Source: Sclerotinia nivalis
Lineage: Eukaryota; Ascomycota; Leotiomycetes; Helotiales; Sclerotiniaceae
NCBI GenBank assembly: GCA_029531795.1
Contig: JAPEIS010000016.1
Span: 310,001-374,000 of the forward strand
Length of the DNA stretch: 64,000 bases
Direction: 5' to 3'
Shown in pieces: positions 62,169 through 64,000 of the stretch. Positions within the stretch are counted from its first letter, which is position 1; every line of letters starts with the position of its first letter. A model generated the notes under the pieces. It was not told the DNA's origin. It saw only the letters and a program-made list of their open reading frames with translations, and did no database searches. The position numbers were made by a program, and so were the translations under genes.

Positions 62169-63650
62169 ATGTCAGACTCAAAAGTGCCCGAAGCAGAGGT
62201 AATTCCCCTCTATGAAGACTCATCTAAAGAGCTTAAACTAATAAGATCTTAGAAGCCAATTTCTGCTCCAAATGCAGAAGTTAAAATCGATGCGAAAGCT
62301 ACTGCGAAACAGAAACCTCCAAATCCAATGTGGAAATACCTAGGATTTGGCGAAAACTTTCGACCTAGAGTTCCCTCTCGAAATTGGATGATATTCCTCT
62401 CAATTACTGGATCTTTCACAGCAGCCGTCATCTATGATAAAAGGGAAAAGAAGAGAGCGCAGAGAAAATGGTGTAAATTGGTGGAACATATTGCGAAAGA
62501 ACCTTTGGGGGATTCTCGTACTATGCCAAGGAAACTTACTGTTTTCCTAGAAGGACCTCCTACTGATGGATTAAGGGTTGCGCAAGATCATTTTAAAGAA
62601 TATGTTAAACCGATATTGGTAGCTTCGGGATTGGATTGGGAATTTATACAAGGGAGAAAAGAGGGAGAAATTCGAGCTGAATTGGCGGAGAAAATTCGTA
62701 ATGCGAGATTACCTTTTGAGGAGAGTGCTGAGGGGCAGGATCCTATTTTATCGACACGGAAAAATGTTGGAATTAAGGAATTTGATGGACCAAGAGGTGA
62801 TATAGTACTTGGACGACATACTTGGAAAGAATATATTAGGGGTTTACATGAAGGCTGGCTAGGACCATTAACCGAACCCCTTAAGCCACAAGAAGAGAAC
62901 CTAGAAACAACTCCAACCACAGAAACCGAAACTCCAGTCGATTCTCTCATAGGGAACACAATTCATACAAGCACTAATAGCGACCCCTCCAAACCAGATG
63001 ATGCATCGCCTACCACTCCCCCGTCAACTCCCGAAGAAAAACCAGTTGAGGAAAAGAAGGAAAAACCATCCCACCCACCACCGTTCATTTCAACCTCAGA
63101 CTACGCATCAGCAAACCTTCCCTCATCCTTCCCAACAGAACTAGACCCCTCAGTCGCAATCCCTTTTCCCCATATCCTCGGATTCCTCAACACACCCACC
63201 CGACTCCGTCGATTCCTCAATCGTCGTCATCTAGCAGATCAAATCGGTCGCGACACAGCCGCTATTATACTCTCTACCTATCGACCCTACCACAATTCTT
63301 CCTCCACATCATCCACCCCCGAAACCCCCGAACCAGAACAAACCACCCTCCTCCAATCAGAAGAAAAAGAATGGCACAAATCCACCCACGTCCGTTCTCC
63401 CACAGACCCAGAAAGAACATGGTTAGAACCCATCACTCTCGATCCTCGCATCGCCTCCCGAATGCGTAAGGCGGAATTAAGCTCTGAAGAAGAAGAAAGA
63501 GCGAGGAATATTATAGTGAAAGAGGAAGAAATTGAGGGCTGGATTAAAGGGGGTTTGAGAAGTTTGGGTCGCAAGGGTTTGAAGTGGTGGGGTGGGGATA
63601 AGGGGAAGAAACCTTGGGAACAGGGGGAGGTGGGGGAGGAGGATCAATGA
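62169..63650 (+). CDS. tim54: Mitochondrial inner membrane translocase subunit Tim54
   Basis: Subunit of the TIM22 complex that inserts carrier proteins into the mitochondrial inner membrane. Exons 62169-62198 and 62253-63650 give 475 aa; the 10-codon first exon ends before a GTAATT donor, and the ATG at 62169 (CATAATGTC) is preferred to the in-frame ATG at 62328 because the intron then keeps the Lys/Pro-rich N-terminus. Hallmarks are NPMWKYLGFGENFRPRVPSR before one TM helix at about 54-71 (NWMIFLSITGSFTAAVIYD), then RKLTVFLEGPPTDGLR, HFKEYVKPILVASGLDWEFI, GDIVLGRHTWKEYIRGLHEG and a C-terminal region with HILGFLNTPTRLRRFLNRR. A Pro/Thr-rich linker at about 225-285 is species-specific. Intact. 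Confidence 0.95.
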
Positions 63651-64000
63651 TGAATGATGAGTGATTTGGTTGGTTTATTAGACTTGTGCTGGTGCTTTGC
63701 TTGCTTGTAGGATATTAAGCTGTGGATGAATGGATGGATGGATGATAGTTAAGTGAGTGAGTGATATATGATACAGATGGAAGGTCCACAGCGAGCACAT
63801 CACACCCTATCGTCACCTCTCGCCTCTTCTTCTTTCCTTTCTTCCTTCCTTCCTTCCTGACTACTATTTGGAATTGGTACATATTTACCATATATTCTTG
63901 AAAAGAAAAGGAATATATACGAGGAAAGGAAATATATAAACAGAAGGAAGCAGGAGAGGAGAGAGGAGGATGAAAGAGGGATGAAATAAATCAATAAAGA
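63651..64000. other. 3' flank of tim54
   Basis: GGAT, TTCC and AGGA low-complexity DNA; no gene seen before the window ends. Confidence 0.4.

Overview
The window looks like nuclear DNA of a filamentous ascomycete. Genes are split by short introns (about 45-140 bp, GT...AG with CTRAC-like branch points), intergenic DNA is long, AT-rich and full of microsatellites, and the protein families are fungal (Cch1, Nhp6, Tim54, LAG1-type ceramide synthase, Pth11/rhodopsin-like membrane protein). The gene families would fit a Leotiomycete (Sclerotiniaceae-like) genome, but that is inference. I recognised no rRNA, tRNA or CRISPR array.

Layout. 1-677 (+): 3' end of a salicylaldehyde/vanillin-type aldehyde dehydrogenase. 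1659-3832 (+): decayed 14-TM MFS exporter with four frameshifts. 5031-11718 (+): complete high-affinity calcium channel Cch1, five exons, 2162 aa. 11719-17066: gene-poor, repeat-rich. 17067-17339 (+): conserved-looking 90-aa protein. 18858-20998 (+): ferroportin-type iron exporter, four exons. 22053-24488 (+): 811-aa disordered protein. 25971-26417: MITE-like element with perfect 48-bp terminal inverted repeats. 27851-29072 (+): rhodopsin-like 7-TM protein, five exons. 32017-33261 (+): secreted/anchored Cys-rich one-TM protein. 35881-37719 (+): CYP52-like P450, six exons. 37720-39579: repeat-derived DNA. 39580-41251 (-): LAG1-type ceramide synthase. 41843-42124 (+): small one-TM protein. 43670-44571 (+): TIP30-like Rossmann oxidoreductase with a G-run frameshift. 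45107-45757 (-): gene relic. 46193-48896 (+): PHD-finger protein with an RSF1-like N-terminus. 50843-53871 (-): an 11-exon fungal gene of unknown function that includes an 11-nt microexon. 58435-58927 (-): HMG-box protein Nhp6. 62169-63650 (+): Tim54.

The genes do not form an obvious pathway cluster. Most are housekeeping or membrane functions (Ca2+ entry, Fe export, ceramide synthesis, mitochondrial import, chromatin) with accessory genes (MFS relic, P450, 7-TM protein, TIP30-like enzyme, relic at 45.1-45.8 kb) between them, and the broken genes and mobile-element traces sit among the accessory genes. The most informative items are the previously fragmented 11-exon gene with its microexon, the multiply frameshifted MFS gene, the 447-bp MITE, the N-E-E-E selectivity ring of Cch1, and two GC-AG introns.
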